NCBI GenBank assembly: GCA_964555355.1
Contig: CAZKRY010000004.1
Span: 186,001-250,000 of the forward strand
Origin: CAIKBL01 sp964555355
Lineage (GTDB): Bacteria; Pseudomonadota; Gammaproteobacteria; Ga0077536
Direction of reading: 5' to 3'
DNA: 64,000 nt
The notes below the pieces were generated by a model that saw only the letters and a program-made list of their open reading frames with translations, had not been told where the DNA came from and searched no databases. A program made the position numbers and the translations under genes. Positions 30,775 through 40,522 of this stretch are shown here, piece after piece; positions within the stretch are counted from its first letter, which is position 1; every line of letters starts with the position of its first letter.

Positions 30775-33201
30775 ATGCAAAAGTCTCATTTGGTGCTCAT
30801 CGGTAACGGCATGGCGGGCATCCGTACGCTCGAGGAACTCTTGAAAGTCGCGTCGGATCGCTACGTCATTACGGTGTTTGGCGCCGAGCCACATACCAAC
30901 TACAACCGCATTTTGTTATCGCCGGTGCTGGCCGGCGAACAATCTTTTGCGCAAATCGTATTGAATGATATGGACTGGTATCAGCAACACGGGATAAGAC
31001 TCATCACGGGCGATCCCATCGTCAGGGTTGACCGGCGCGCGCGTCGCGTTAGCAGCGCGGCGGGCGTCGAAGTGAGCTACGACCGGTTACTGTTCGCGAC
31101 AGGTTCGTTGCCGATTCGGTTGCCGATCCCCGGTGCGGAGTTTGCTGGCGTCATTGGTTATCGCGATATCGCCGATACCGAACGCATGATCGACGCCGCC
31201 AAGACCGGCACACACGCGGTGGTCATCGGTGGCGGGTTGTTGGGCTTGGAAGCGGCGAATGGGCTCGCCGCGCGCGGCATGCAGGTGACGGTGGTGCATC
31301 TGCGAGACACGTTGATGGAACGGCAGCTCGACGCCGTCGCCGGCGGTTTGTTACAAGCCGAGCTAGCGGGGCGCGGGATCGCATTTCGATTGAACGCGGC
31401 CACCGAGTCGATCATTGGATCCCCTACCGGCGAAGTCGCCGGCGTGCGCCTGGGCGACGGTGAAGTCCTTCCTGCGTCGTTAGTGGTGATGGCGGTCGGG
31501 ATCAAGCCCAATACCACGCTTGCCGAAGCCGCTGGCTTGCATTGCACGCGCGGTATCGTGGTCAACGACACCATGCAAACTTTCGATCCGCGTATTTACG
31601 CCGTGGGTGAATGTGTTAACCATCGCGGCACTGCCTACGGGTTGGTGGCGCCTTTATTTGAAATGGCCAAAGTCGCGGCGAATCATCTAGCCGCTTTCGG
31701 TACTCAGCGTTACGTTGGCTCAGTCACCGCCACCAAACTCAAAGTCACCGGCGTCGATCTGTATTCCGCGGGAGACTTTACCGGCGACGACGATTCAGAA
31801 TCCATCGTGCTCTCCGATACCGCGCACGGCGTCTATAAGAAGCTGGTGATCAAGGACGATAAGTTGATCGGCACCGTGCTGTACGGCGACACCGCCGATG
31901 GCAGTTGGTATTTTCGTTTGATGCGTGAAGGGCGCTCGATCTCGGATATTCGCGATCGTCTGATGTTCGGCGAACAAGACTTAGGCGACACCGGGCATCA
32001 GGGACAAAGCCACGCGATTAACATGCCGGATTCGATGGAAGTCTGCGGCTGCAACGGGGTCAGCAAAGGGGCGATCTGTCAGGCGATAAAAGCCAATAAG
32101 CTATTTACTCTCGATGAAGTGCGCAAGCACACCAAAGCGTCGGCATCCTGCGGGTCCTGCACCGGGTTGGTCGAACAGCTTTTGATGGCAACCGCCGGCG
32201 CTGATTATTCCGCATCGCCTAAAACCAAGCCGATATGTGCGTGTACCGATCGCACGCATGCGGAGGTTCGTAAAGCGATCCGCGACCGGCATTTGCTCTC
32301 GATTCCACAGGCAATGACGTTTCTTGAATGGCGCACGCCGAACGGCTGTGCGACCTGTCGACCGGCGTTGAATTATTACGTTCTCGCCACGTGGCCGCGT
32401 GAAGCGCAGGACGACCCGCAGTCGCGCTACATCAATGAGCGCGCGCACGCCAATATCCAGAAGGACGGTACTTTTTCCGTGGTGCCGCGCATGTGGGGAG
32501 GAACAACCAACAGTGATGAGTTGCGCCGAATTGCGGCGGTAGTCGATAAGTACCAGATCCCAACCGTGAAAGTTACCGGCGGTCAGCGGATCGATTTATT
32601 GGGCGTCAAAAAAGCCGATTTACTAGGTGTGTGGCGCGATCTTGGCATGCCTTCCGGGCACGCCTATGCAAAGGCGTTGCGCACGGTCAAAACCTGCGTC
32701 GGCGCCGAATGGTGTCGCTTCGGCGTGCAAGACTCGACGCAAATGGGCATCGATCTCGAGCGCGCGCTCTGGCGGATGTATGCCCCTCATAAAGTGAAGC
32801 TAGCGGTATCCGGCTGCCCGCGTAATTGCGCCGAGTCTGGGATCAAGGATGTGGGTGTCATTGGCGTTGAATCCGGCTGGGAACTCTATGTGGCCGGTAA
32901 CGGCGGCATCAAAACTGAAGTCGCACAATTCTTCGTGAAAGTCGCAAGCGCCGCCGAAGTGCTTGAACACGCCGGCGCATTTTTGCAGCTTTATCGTGAA
33001 GAAGGCCATTACCTGGAGCGGACGGTGCACTTTGTTGGCAGAGTCGGTCTCGATTATTGCAAGCGCTTGGTGGTGGACGACGCGACGAATCGCGCGGACT
33101 TGTATACGCGGCTGTTATTCGCCATCACTGATGAACCGGATCCATGGGTATCACGCAGTCAAGGCGAGGCCGCGCATGAATTCACAGCGGTCCCGGCATG
33201 A
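30775..33201 (+). CDS. nirB: Nitrite reductase [NAD(P)H] large subunit
   Basis: The 808-residue protein has an FAD motif (LVLIGNGMAGIRTLEELL), an NAD motif (AVVIGGGLLGLEAANGL), two BFD-type [2Fe-2S] segments (CGCNGVSKGAIC with CGSC; CACTD with CATC) and a sulfite/nitrite reductase domain. The siroheme-[4Fe-4S] ligands are Cys641 and Cys647 (TCVGAEWC) and Cys681 and Cys685 (SGCPRNC). It reduces nitrite to ammonium in the cytoplasm, using siroheme made with the help of the cobA product encoded downstream. It follows the ATPase gene by 18 bases. Confidence 0.95.
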   Translation: MQKSHLVLIGNGMAGIRTLEELLKVASDRYVITVFGAEPHTNYNRILLSPVLAGEQSFAQIVLNDMDWYQQHGIRLITGDPIVRVDRRARRVSSAAGVEVSYDRLLFATGSLPIRLPIPGAEFAGVIGYRDIADTERMIDAAKTGTHAVVIGGGLLGLEAANGLAARGMQVTVVHLRDTLMERQLDAVAGGLLQAELAGRGIAFRLNAATESIIGSPTGEVAGVRLGDGEVLPASLVVMAVGIKPNTTLAEAAGLHCTRGIVVNDTMQTFDPRIYAVGECVNHRGTAYGLVAPLFEMAKVAANHLAAFGTQRYVGSVTATKLKVTGVDLYSAGDFTGDDDSESIVLSDTAHGVYKKLVIKDDKLIGTVLYGDTADGSWYFRLMREGRSISDIRDRLMFGEQDLGDTGHQGQSHAINMPDSMEVCGCNGVSKGAICQAIKANKLFTLDEVRKHTKASASCGSCTGLVEQLLMATAGADYSASPKTKPICACTDRTHAEVRKAIRDRHLLSIPQAMTFLEWRTPNGCATCRPALNYYVLATWPREAQDDPQSRYINERAHANIQKDGTFSVVPRMWGGTTNSDELRRIAAVVDKYQIPTVKVTGGQRIDLLGVKKADLLGVWRDLGMPSGHAYAKALRTVKTCVGAEWCRFGVQDSTQMGIDLERALWRMYAPHKVKLAVSGCPRNCAESGIKDVGVIGVESGWELYVAGNGGIKTEVAQFFVKVASAAEVLEHAGAFLQLYREEGHYLERTVHFVGRVGLDYCKRLVVDDATNRADLYTRLLFAITDEPDPWVSRSQGEAAHEFTAVPA

Positions 33202-33539
33202 GTGCGGTGTGCGCGCACGTGACGGCGTGGACCAGCGTGTGTGATCTTGACGACATTCCGCGGCTGGGTGCGCGCGTGGTGCCGCGGGCGAGTGGCAATA
33301 TCGCGGTGTTTCGGACTGCGGATGATGACGTTTTCGCGGTGCGTGATCGGTGCCCACATCGCGCGGGTCCATTATCGCAAGGGATCGTCTACGGGCGACG
33401 CGTGGCGTGTCCGCTGCACAACTGGCAGATCGATTTGGCGAGCGGGCAGGCGGAAGCGCCGGATCATGGGTGCACCGAAATTTTCGCGACACGCGTAGTG
33501 AACGGTGTGGTGGAGATCGCCCTCGATGCCATCGCCTGA
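33198..33539 (+). CDS. nirD: Nitrite reductase small subunit, Rieske-type
   Basis: The 113-residue protein is a Rieske fold whose ATG overlaps the nirB stop by 4 bases. It retains both cluster-ligand pairs, CPH in DRCPHRAGPLSQG and CPLH in VACPLHNWQIDL, so it should carry a real [2Fe-2S] cluster, whereas the E. coli NirD lacks these residues. It would pass electrons to, or structurally support, NirB. The nasA start overlaps its last 14 bases. Confidence 0.9.
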   Translation: MSAVCAHVTAWTSVCDLDDIPRLGARVVPRASGNIAVFRTADDDVFAVRDRCPHRAGPLSQGIVYGRRVACPLHNWQIDLASGQAEAPDHGCTEIFATRVVNGVVEIALDAIA

Positions 33540-36252
33540 AAAAGAGACGCGCAGCGTTTGCCCCTACTGCGGCGTGGGCTGTGGCGTATTGATCAGAACG
33601 CAAGGCGCGGAAGTCCTCGGCGTCGCCGGCGATCCCGAACATCCCACCAATCGCGGTCGCTTGTGTAGTAAGGGCGCGGCGCTCGTCGCGACTACCGGCC
33701 TTGGCACGCGAGCGCTGAAGCCGGAATTGCGTTTATCGAAAGACTTGATGCGTGCGCCGGTGAGCTGGGACACGGCGCTGTCACATATTGCCGAGAAGTT
33801 TGCCGCGACTATCGACGAGCACGGCCCACACGCGGTGGCGTTCTATATTTCCGGGCAATTGCTGACGGAAGATTATTACGTCTTCAACAAGTTGGCAAAG
33901 GGACTCATCGGCACTAATAATCTCGACACCAATTCTCGGCTGTGTATGTCTTCCGCGGTGACTGGTTACAAGGCGACTTTGGGCGCCGATGCACCACCCG
34001 CGTGTTACGACGATATTGAACTTGCCGAGGTGATCTTGATTGCCGGCGCGAATCCAGCGTATGCGCATCCAATTCTGTATCGCCGGATTGAAGATGCTCG
34101 GCGCGTGAATCCGGCGCTCAAGGTGATCGTGGTCGATCCGCGGCGAACGGCGACCGCCGCGGATGCGGATTTGCATCTCGCGGTGATGCCGGGCAGCGAT
34201 GTCGCGTTATTCAACGGGCTGCTGCATCTGTTGGTCTGGGAAAATCAGCTCGATGCGCCCTTCATTGCCAACCACACCGAGGGATTCGCCGAACTCAAAG
34301 CCGCAGTGCTCGACTTCACGCCGCGTGAAGTGGCGCGGATTTGCGGGATCTCGGAAGATGATCTGCGCGCCGCGGCGCGATTGATCGGCGGGGCCAGAGG
34401 GTTCCTATCTTTGTATTGCCAGGGACTCAATCAGTCGACGCAGGGCACCGCCAACAATGCAACGTTGATTAACTTGCATCTCGCGACGGGTCAAATTGGT
34501 CGACCGGGGGCCGGACCGTTATCGCTGACTGGGCAGCCCAACGCGATGGGCGGGCGCGAGGTCGGCGGCATGGCAACGTTATTGTCGGCGCATCGCGAAC
34601 TCAGCAATGCCACCCATCGCGCGGAAGTGGCAACGTTGTGGGGAATACCGGCGGTGCCGGAAAAGCCAGGCAAAACGGCGCTTGAAATGTTTGAGGCAAT
34701 GGCGGGCGGCGAGATTAAGTGCGTTTGGATCGCCTGCACGAATCCCGCGCAATCATTGCCTGACCAAGCTTTAGTGCGCGATGCGCTTACGCGCGCCGAG
34801 TTGGTGGTCGTGCAAGACGCGTTTGTGAACACCGAAACGATGGTTTATGCCGATGTCCTGTTGCCGGCTACCACCTGGCCCGAGAAAGACGGCACAATGA
34901 CCAATTCCGAACGGCGCATTGCGCGCGTGCGCGCGGCGCGCGCAGCACCGGGAGAGACCCGCGCCGATTGGCAAATCGTCGTCGACTTTGCGCGCCGGCT
35001 CGCGGCACGGAGGCCAGCGTTACCAGCGCATTTATTCGGTTATGACGCGCCGGCGCAGATCTTCGATGAACATCGCGCGTCCACCGCCGGGCGCGATCTC
35101 GATATCACCGGACTTTCTTACGCGCAATTAGAGCAGATGCCGCAGCAGTGGCCTTGTGCCACGTCCTCGTCGCCAAATGTCGCGCGGCTCTATACCGACG
35201 GCCGCTTTGCAACCCCAAGCGGGCGGGCCCGCTTTTATGTCGCAAAGCTTAATGCCGCGCCGGAACCCGCCGACGCCAAGTATCCTTTCGTGCTCAACAC
35301 GGGACGGCTGCGCGATCAATGGCATGGCATGTCGCGCTCGGGGCAGGTGGCGAAATTATTTGAACACGCGCCCGAGCCGATGGTTGATATGCACCCAAGC
35401 GACATGGCGCGTCGCGGAATTCCGGCCGGCGCTCTCGTGCGTGTGCGCTCGCGTCGCGGCGAGGTTCTGCTGCGCGCCCAGCCGCAAGAAGGGCTGCGCG
35501 TTGGGCAAGTCTTTATCCCAATGCATTGGGGCAGTCAGTGGTGGAGCGGCGCCGGCATTAATGCGCTCACGCTCAGCGCACGTGATCCAATCTCACATCA
35601 ACCAGCGCTGAAGGCGGCAACGGTGGCCGTCGAGCGCGTTGAGTTTTGCTGGGAGCTGGTCGCCGCCGTTACGAATGCCGATGCTACGTTACTGAGTGAA
35701 TTGCGCGATGAGCTGCGAAGGTTCGACTACGCGAGCCTCGGTTGCTTTGGGCGTGCACGAGAGGGCTGCGTGTTGCGCTTGGCGCATCCTCACGAGCCAG
35801 ATGCGGATTTGCTGGCACGGTTGCTGATGCGCTTCGGTGTGCCGTGCGATGGACAGACCGTTTCGTATGTCGACACGCGGGCCGGCATTGCTCGCTATGT
35901 GCGGCTTGATGACGGCAAGATGGTCGCCTTCGTCGTGAGCGGGAATCGTCTTGGACATGATTGGTTGATGGATTTCATCGCGAGCGGCCGGGAAATCGAG
36001 ACGATGGCCGCGCGGCTCGTCGTGCCGAGCGCACGACCGCCCGGCGCGTTCAATATGCCGAGTCCGGTAATCTGCACTTGTAAGAATGTCACCGCGCGTG
36101 CGATTGAAACGCGTCTCGCGACCCTTGGCTCGCACGCGGACGCCTTTTCGGTATTGCAGCGTGAGCTTGGCTGCGCGAGCGAGTGCGGATCGTGCGGGCC
36201 TGAGGTCAGACGGCTCATTGCGCGCGGTGCACCCGTGCCGGCGGTGGCGTAA
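33526..36252 (+). CDS. nasA: Assimilatory nitrate reductase catalytic subunit with C-terminal BFD-like domain
   Basis: Starting at ATG 33526 (GTG 33505 also in frame), the 908-residue molybdopterin enzyme has an N-terminal [4Fe-4S] site with Cys12, Cys15, Cys19 and Cys47 (CPYCGVGC and GRLCSKG). It continues with molybdopterin guanine dinucleotide domains (NLDTNSRLCMSSAVTGYKA, CQGLNQSTQGTANNATLINL, TNSERRIARVR, PFVLNTGRLRDQWHGMSRSG). A C-terminal BFD-type [2Fe-2S] domain follows (VICTCKNVTARAI and CASECGSCG). It reduces nitrate to nitrite in the cytoplasm. The 14-base overlap with nirD suggests tight coupling. No Sec codon is present. Confidence 0.93.
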   Translation: MPSPEKETRSVCPYCGVGCGVLIRTQGAEVLGVAGDPEHPTNRGRLCSKGAALVATTGLGTRALKPELRLSKDLMRAPVSWDTALSHIAEKFAATIDEHGPHAVAFYISGQLLTEDYYVFNKLAKGLIGTNNLDTNSRLCMSSAVTGYKATLGADAPPACYDDIELAEVILIAGANPAYAHPILYRRIEDARRVNPALKVIVVDPRRTATAADADLHLAVMPGSDVALFNGLLHLLVWENQLDAPFIANHTEGFAELKAAVLDFTPREVARICGISEDDLRAAARLIGGARGFLSLYCQGLNQSTQGTANNATLINLHLATGQIGRPGAGPLSLTGQPNAMGGREVGGMATLLSAHRELSNATHRAEVATLWGIPAVPEKPGKTALEMFEAMAGGEIKCVWIACTNPAQSLPDQALVRDALTRAELVVVQDAFVNTETMVYADVLLPATTWPEKDGTMTNSERRIARVRAARAAPGETRADWQIVVDFARRLAARRPALPAHLFGYDAPAQIFDEHRASTAGRDLDITGLSYAQLEQMPQQWPCATSSSPNVARLYTDGRFATPSGRARFYVAKLNAAPEPADAKYPFVLNTGRLRDQWHGMSRSGQVAKLFEHAPEPMVDMHPSDMARRGIPAGALVRVRSRRGEVLLRAQPQEGLRVGQVFIPMHWGSQWWSGAGINALTLSARDPISHQPALKAATVAVERVEFCWELVAAVTNADATLLSELRDELRRFDYASLGCFGRAREGCVLRLAHPHEPDADLLARLLMRFGVPCDGQTVSYVDTRAGIARYVRLDDGKMVAFVVSGNRLGHDWLMDFIASGREIETMAARLVVPSARPPGAFNMPSPVICTCKNVTARAIETRLATLGSHADAFSVLQRELGCASECGSCGPEVRRLIARGAPVPAVA

Positions 36253-37214
36253 TGGCCGAGCGTATCGCACAACTCATCAAGGAGATCGGGCGGGGCAAAC
36301 ACGCCGCGCGCTCCCTGAGCGAGACGGATGCACATGCCTTGGGCGCCGCGCTATGGGCGGGCGAGATCCCGGATGCGCAGCAGGGCGCGATCCTTATCGC
36401 GTTACGCATGAAGGGCGAATCAGCGCTAGAAATCTTAGGCTTGATGCGTGCGCTTGAAGCGGTCATCGAACCGCGCAAGATCGATTCGCCCACAGACAAG
36501 CCGTTATTGATCATCCCAAGTTATAGCGGCGCGCGGCGGCAACCCAATCTATTGCCGTTACTTGTTCAGATGTTGCGCCGACTCGGCATGCGCGTCTTGA
36601 TTCACTTCGCGGACAACCGAGAACGCGTGACCACCGCGGCTATTCTGCAGGCACTCGGGGAGCCCATCGCGACCTCCCGACAGGTTGCCTCCGAGCTGCT
36701 GCGCGAGCGCGCTCTCGCGCTCGTCCCGCTCGAATTAGTGGCGCCGATGCTTGCCGAGCTGCTGAGCTGGCGCGACACCTTGGGGGTACGCAACGTGGGA
36801 CATACCTTGGTTAAGTTGCTCAATCCATGCGCGGTGCACGCTTTACCGTTAGTACCGTTGACACATCCGGCTTATTTCGCGTTGATACGCGAGTACTTTG
36901 CCGCGCGCGGTGTGCGTGGTCTCGTCATGCGCGGGTGCGAAGGCGAGGCGGTGGCCTCACCTCGACGATTGCCACCGATGGCGTGGTTCGATACCCAAAC
37001 GTGGCACACGTTGCCGGGTTGCGAACTCGCGGAAATGCCCCACGTACCAGCGCTCGACGCGCTCGCGACCGCGGACTTCGTCCACACGTCACTGAGTGTT
37101 CCCAACGCTGTGCCGGTGACACTCGCCGCGCAAGCCGCCAACTTGTTATACGCGAGCGGGTTGAGTCCCGATCACGCGTCCGCAGCGGCACGGGTCGCCG
37201 CAACTTTCGCTTAG
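36252..37214 (+). CDS. ybiB: YbiB / TrpD2-like protein (anthranilate phosphoribosyltransferase fold)
   Basis: The 320-residue protein has the N-terminal helical domain of glycosyltransferase family 3 (IAQLIKEIGRGKHAARSLSE, GAALWAGEIPDAQQGAILIA, LRMKGESALEILG) and a PRPP-transferase-like body with PSYSGARRQPNLLPLL in place of the glycine-rich catalytic loop. E. coli YbiB (TrpD2) is a DNA-binding protein rather than a Trp enzyme. Its ATG overlaps the nasA stop by one base (TAATG), so it belongs to the nitrate operon. Homologues are often linked to nas genes; the reason is unknown. Confidence 0.8.
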   Translation: MAERIAQLIKEIGRGKHAARSLSETDAHALGAALWAGEIPDAQQGAILIALRMKGESALEILGLMRALEAVIEPRKIDSPTDKPLLIIPSYSGARRQPNLLPLLVQMLRRLGMRVLIHFADNRERVTTAAILQALGEPIATSRQVASELLRERALALVPLELVAPMLAELLSWRDTLGVRNVGHTLVKLLNPCAVHALPLVPLTHPAYFALIREYFAARGVRGLVMRGCEGEAVASPRRLPPMAWFDTQTWHTLPGCELAEMPHVPALDALATADFVHTSLSVPNAVPVTLAAQAANLLYASGLSPDHASAAARVAATFA

Positions 37215-37239
37215 ACCTACACCAAAAGGATGGAACGCG

Positions 37240-37992
37240 ATGAAACCGGGGAAAGTTTATTTAGTGGGGGCAGGACCAGGTGATCCGGAACTGTTGACGC
37301 TAAAGGCTGCGAAAGCGATCGCGATCGCCGAGGTTATTTTTGTCGATGACCTGGTCAACCCGGCCGTGCTCGCCCATGCGCACGCGCAGGCACGCGTGGT
37401 GCGAGTCGGAAAACGCGGTGGGTGTCGCTCGACGCCGCAAGCTCTCATCGAGCGGCTAATGATCCGCGAAGCCCGTGCCGGGCGCACGGTCGTGCGTTTG
37501 AAGGGCGGCGATCCCTGCATGTTCGGGCGTGCCGGAGAAGAGCGCGATGCGTTGCAGTCTGCCGGTATCGACGTTGAATGGGTGGCCGGGATCACTGCCG
37601 GCATGGCCGCCCCGGCGGCCTGTGGGATCCCGACGACGCATCGCGCGGTGGCACCCGGCGTCATATTCGTCACGGGTCACTTGCGTGAGGATGGTTCCCC
37701 AAACTGGCAGGCCCTCGCCGCGACCGGATTGACGTTGGTGATTTATATGGGCGCCGCGCGCGCGCGCGAAATCGCTCGCGCGTTGATTGAGGGCGGCTTA
37801 GCGGCTACCACCGAAACCGCGATCGTGACGGATGCGACACTTACTACTCAGTCGATGTTCGTCATGACCGTGCGTGAACTCGCCTCGTTGCCGCGCGAGA
37901 TCACAATCGAAAGTCCTTCGATCATCGTGGTCGGCGACATCGTGCGATATCGTGCCGCCGCCCCGGTGCCCGTCGCGCGGCGTTATGGATAG
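37240..37992 (+). CDS. cobA: Uroporphyrinogen-III C-methyltransferase (SUMT)
   Basis: The 250-residue protein has the tetrapyrrole methylase signatures VYLVGAGPGDPELLTLKAAK, VRVGKRGGC, VRLKGGDPCMFGRAGEE and VEWVAGITAGMAAPAACGIP. SUMT makes precorrin-2, the precursor of the siroheme needed by NirB. It is the last gene of the nrt-nir-nas run, 25 bases after ybiB, and overlaps the convergent MaoC gene by 10 bases. It lacks the CysG dehydrogenase/chelatase domain. Confidence 0.92.
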   Translation: MKPGKVYLVGAGPGDPELLTLKAAKAIAIAEVIFVDDLVNPAVLAHAHAQARVVRVGKRGGCRSTPQALIERLMIREARAGRTVVRLKGGDPCMFGRAGEERDALQSAGIDVEWVAGITAGMAAPAACGIPTTHRAVAPGVIFVTGHLREDGSPNWQALAATGLTLVIYMGAARAREIARALIEGGLAATTETAIVTDATLTTQSMFVMTVRELASLPREITIESPSIIVVGDIVRYRAAAPVPVARRYG

Positions 37993-38441
37993 GCGATGCT
38001 GAGCGCTTCCGCGACCAACGCGGGTTGCGTTTGACCGTCGATTTCCATCGTGTTTTCAAACGTCATGCGGATGCCGCCGTCTTTGACGTCGTCGGCGGCG
38101 AGTAACTTCTGCCGCAAACGCACGCGCGAACCAACCGGAACCGGGGCCGTGAAGCGCAGCTTGTTCAAACCGTAATTGATCCCGCGGCTGCGTTTTTTGA
38201 TTGCCCAAATGTTAGCCCCGAGGCGTGGCAACAACGATAACGTCAGAAACCCATGGGCGATGGTTTTACCGCCGGGCATTTCGCGTTTGGCGCGCTCGAC
38301 GTCGACATGAATCCATTGGTGATCACCGGTGGCTTCGGCGAATTTGTCGATCATCGATTGATCGACCGTGACCCAATCGGATACGCCAAATTCTTCGCCG
38401 ATGTGCTTTTTCATGTCCGCCGGGGTTTCAATTTCACGCAT
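37983..38441 (-). CDS. MaoC-family (R)-enoyl-CoA hydratase-like protein
   Basis: The start at 38441 (MREIETPADMKKH) has AGGAAA upstream; the frame also contains an ATG at 38447. The 152-residue hot-dog fold has the hydratase motif with catalytic Asp and His (FAEATGDHQWIHVD) and the GKTIAHGFLTLSLLPRLG segment. It would hydrate a short or medium enoyl-CoA. It is convergent with cobA and follows the CMD-family gene by 19 bases on the minus strand. Confidence 0.85.
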   Translation of the reverse strand: MREIETPADMKKHIGEEFGVSDWVTVDQSMIDKFAEATGDHQWIHVDVERAKREMPGGKTIAHGFLTLSLLPRLGANIWAIKKRSRGINYGLNKLRFTAPVPVGSRVRLRQKLLAADDVKDGGIRMTFENTMEIDGQTQPALVAEALSIAYP

Positions 38442-38466
38442 AAACATTTCCTAAAGATTGTTGAGC

Positions 38467-39060
38467 TCAAGAAGGCGTGCGATGAAAGCGCGGTAATGCA
38501 GGGTCGATCGCAACGCCAAAAGTATTGAGGGCCATCGAGACCATATTGTATTGGCCGACGGTGAACACCACATCGACCATTTGCTCGGTAGTGTAGCGCT
38601 TACCAAGCGTGTTCCAAGTGGCGTCCGACAGACAGCTATCGCGGTGCAGTTCATCCGCCGCGCGCATTAGCGCGGCATCGTGTTCGCTCCAGCCCGGCGC
38701 ATCGGGGCCATCCGCGATACGCGCGATCTCCGCTTCATTCAATCCCGCCTTGAGTCCAATTTGCACATGCTGTGTCCACTCGTACGGCGCGCGGCACAAC
38801 CAACCGATGCGCAAAATCAACATCTCGCGCTCGCGCATGGAGAGCGTTTGCTTGAAGAGGACGTGATTGGCAAACGGCATCCAGCGCTTAAAGAGACTGG
38901 GATGGCGCACCAGCGTTTTGAAGACATTCCATGCGGTGCCTTGCTTAACGAAGGGTTCCATCAGCGTGCGCTGTTCGTCACTCCATTCGTGTTCCTCAAG
39001 CGGTAGGACTCGTGGTTTACTGGGGCGCGATGCGCGGGGGGTGTTCGTCTGAGTGCTCAT
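38467..39060 (-). CDS. Carboxymuconolactone-decarboxylase (CMD/AhpD-like) family protein
   Basis: The 197-residue protein has the CMD-like helical core LSMREREMLILRIGWLCRAP, YEWTQHVQIGLKAGLNEAEI and YTTEQMVDVVFTVGQYN. The AhpD CxxC pair is absent (WTQH instead), so a peroxidase role is unlikely; the closest type is the gamma-carboxymuconolactone decarboxylase-like proteins found in catabolic clusters. It lies upstream of the MaoC gene on the minus strand. The function is not known. Confidence 0.8.
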   Translation of the reverse strand: MSTQTNTPRASRPSKPRVLPLEEHEWSDEQRTLMEPFVKQGTAWNVFKTLVRHPSLFKRWMPFANHVLFKQTLSMREREMLILRIGWLCRAPYEWTQHVQIGLKAGLNEAEIARIADGPDAPGWSEHDAALMRAADELHRDSCLSDATWNTLGKRYTTEQMVDVVFTVGQYNMVSMALNTFGVAIDPALPRFHRTPS

Positions 39061-39166
39061 AGGGATGTCTCGGCATAAGTCGCGGGGATAGTTCCCGAAA
39101 TCATCGATTGGATCAACGGCCGCGCGTGCAAGCGGTTACCATGGCGCGCCCCAGTGAGAGCATCCT

Positions 39167-40522
39167 GTGAATTCCAATCCTTCGCCTTTCGCCACCTTGC
39201 TGCACCTCGCGTGGCCGGTCATCGTGTCGCGTTCGGCTCAAGTGGTAGTCGGCTTGGCGGACGCCTTGATGGTGACGCAGCTTGGCGAAGCGGCGCTCGC
39301 CGCGACCACCACCGGTGGTCTAAACGCATTCGCGGCGTTTATTTTTCCGCTGGGGATCGCGTTTGTCATTGCGAGCTTTAGTGCGCAGTTGACCGGGCGT
39401 AGCGATGTCGTCGGCGCCCGCCGCTTTGGTTGGTACGGACTGGCCCTCGCCGTACTCGCCCAAGGTGTGATGTTGTGCGCGTTACCGGGTCTCCCGTGGT
39501 TGTTGGCGGCGTTTAGCTATACGCCGGAAGTTGAGCGGCTGATGTACACGTATTTGTCGATCCGATTGTTATCGACCGGTGCGGCGGTCGGAATCGAAGC
39601 GCTTGGCAACTACTATGCCGGGCGGGGTAATACGGGCCTGCAAATGCGGGTCAATCTGAGCGCCATGCTGCTCAATGTGTTTTTCAATTATCTGTTGATT
39701 GAGGGTCGCTTTGGGTTGCCAGCGCTCGGCGTCGCGGGCGCGGCCTGGGCGAGCGTCGCCGCGACGACCGTCGCGTTCATTGGCTTTGTGTGTGTTTTCC
39801 TGCGCGACGGTCGAGCTTTTCCGCGACCCATCTTGCACCTCGGCGAGTTTGCACGTTTGCTCCGTTTTGGGGTGCCGTCGGGACTCAATTGGTCGTTTGA
39901 ATTTTTTGCTTTTATCGCCTTCATCAACATCGTCGTGGCCGGACTTGGCACGGTCAGCTTGGCGGCGATGATGGCGGTGATGCAGGTGAACTCGTTTTCG
40001 TTCATGCCGGCCTTTGGTCTCGCCTCGGCGGGTGCCATTCTCGTCGGGCAAGCAATCGGGCGGGGCGATCGTGCCTCCGTACCGTCTATCGTTCGCCTCA
40101 CGTTCGGCGCCACTTCGGTGTGGATGGGGGTGAGCGGCGTGGTTTACGTGTGCGCGCCGCATTGGTTACTTGCCCCCTTCGTGCCGGCCGGCGCGTTCGA
40201 ACAGCGGTTCCTGAGCCTCGGCGCACAAATGCTGATGTTTTCCGCGCTATGGCAGCTGGTCGATGCGGCAGGCATCACTTTGAGTGAAGCGCTGCGCGCG
40301 GCCGGCGACACGGCGTTTACGATGTGGACGCGTGGGGTGTTGGCATGGGCCTTGTTTTTGCCTGGGAGCTGGTTGACTGTGCGTTACTTCAATGGCGCCG
40401 AGTTAAGTGCGGTGACGTGGCTACTGCTCTACCTAGGCTTGCTGGCGTTGGTGTTATGGCTGCGCTTTCGCAGCGGTGCCTGGCGCCGGATTGAACTATT
40501 GGAGCCCGTACCGCTAGCTTAA
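39167..40522 (+). CDS. MATE-family efflux transporter
   Basis: The 451-residue protein has about 12 membrane segments in two similar halves, with MATE signatures LHLAWPVIVSRSAQVVVGLA, DALMVTQLGEAALAATT in the first half and FGVPSGLNWSFEFFAF with SFMPAFGLASAGAILVGQAI in the second. It exports drugs or organic cations using a proton or sodium gradient. The start is GTG at 39167 with GAGAG upstream. Its stop overlaps the convergent epoxide-hydrolase-like gene by 4 bases. It differs from the second MATE gene at 59998. Confidence 0.9.
   Translation: MNSNPSPFATLLHLAWPVIVSRSAQVVVGLADALMVTQLGEAALAATTTGGLNAFAAFIFPLGIAFVIASFSAQLTGRSDVVGARRFGWYGLALAVLAQGVMLCALPGLPWLLAAFSYTPEVERLMYTYLSIRLLSTGAAVGIEALGNYYAGRGNTGLQMRVNLSAMLLNVFFNYLLIEGRFGLPALGVAGAAWASVAATTVAFIGFVCVFLRDGRAFPRPILHLGEFARLLRFGVPSGLNWSFEFFAFIAFINIVVAGLGTVSLAAMMAVMQVNSFSFMPAFGLASAGAILVGQAIGRGDRASVPSIVRLTFGATSVWMGVSGVVYVCAPHWLLAPFVPAGAFEQRFLSLGAQMLMFSALWQLVDAAGITLSEALRAAGDTAFTMWTRGVLAWALFLPGSWLTVRYFNGAELSAVTWLLLYLGLLALVLWLRFRSGAWRRIELLEPVPLA

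Noticed and set aside
33526..36252. Possible selenocysteine in the molybdenum reductase
   Set aside because: There is no in-frame TGA; the gene is a NasA-type enzyme rather than a Sec formate dehydrogenase.
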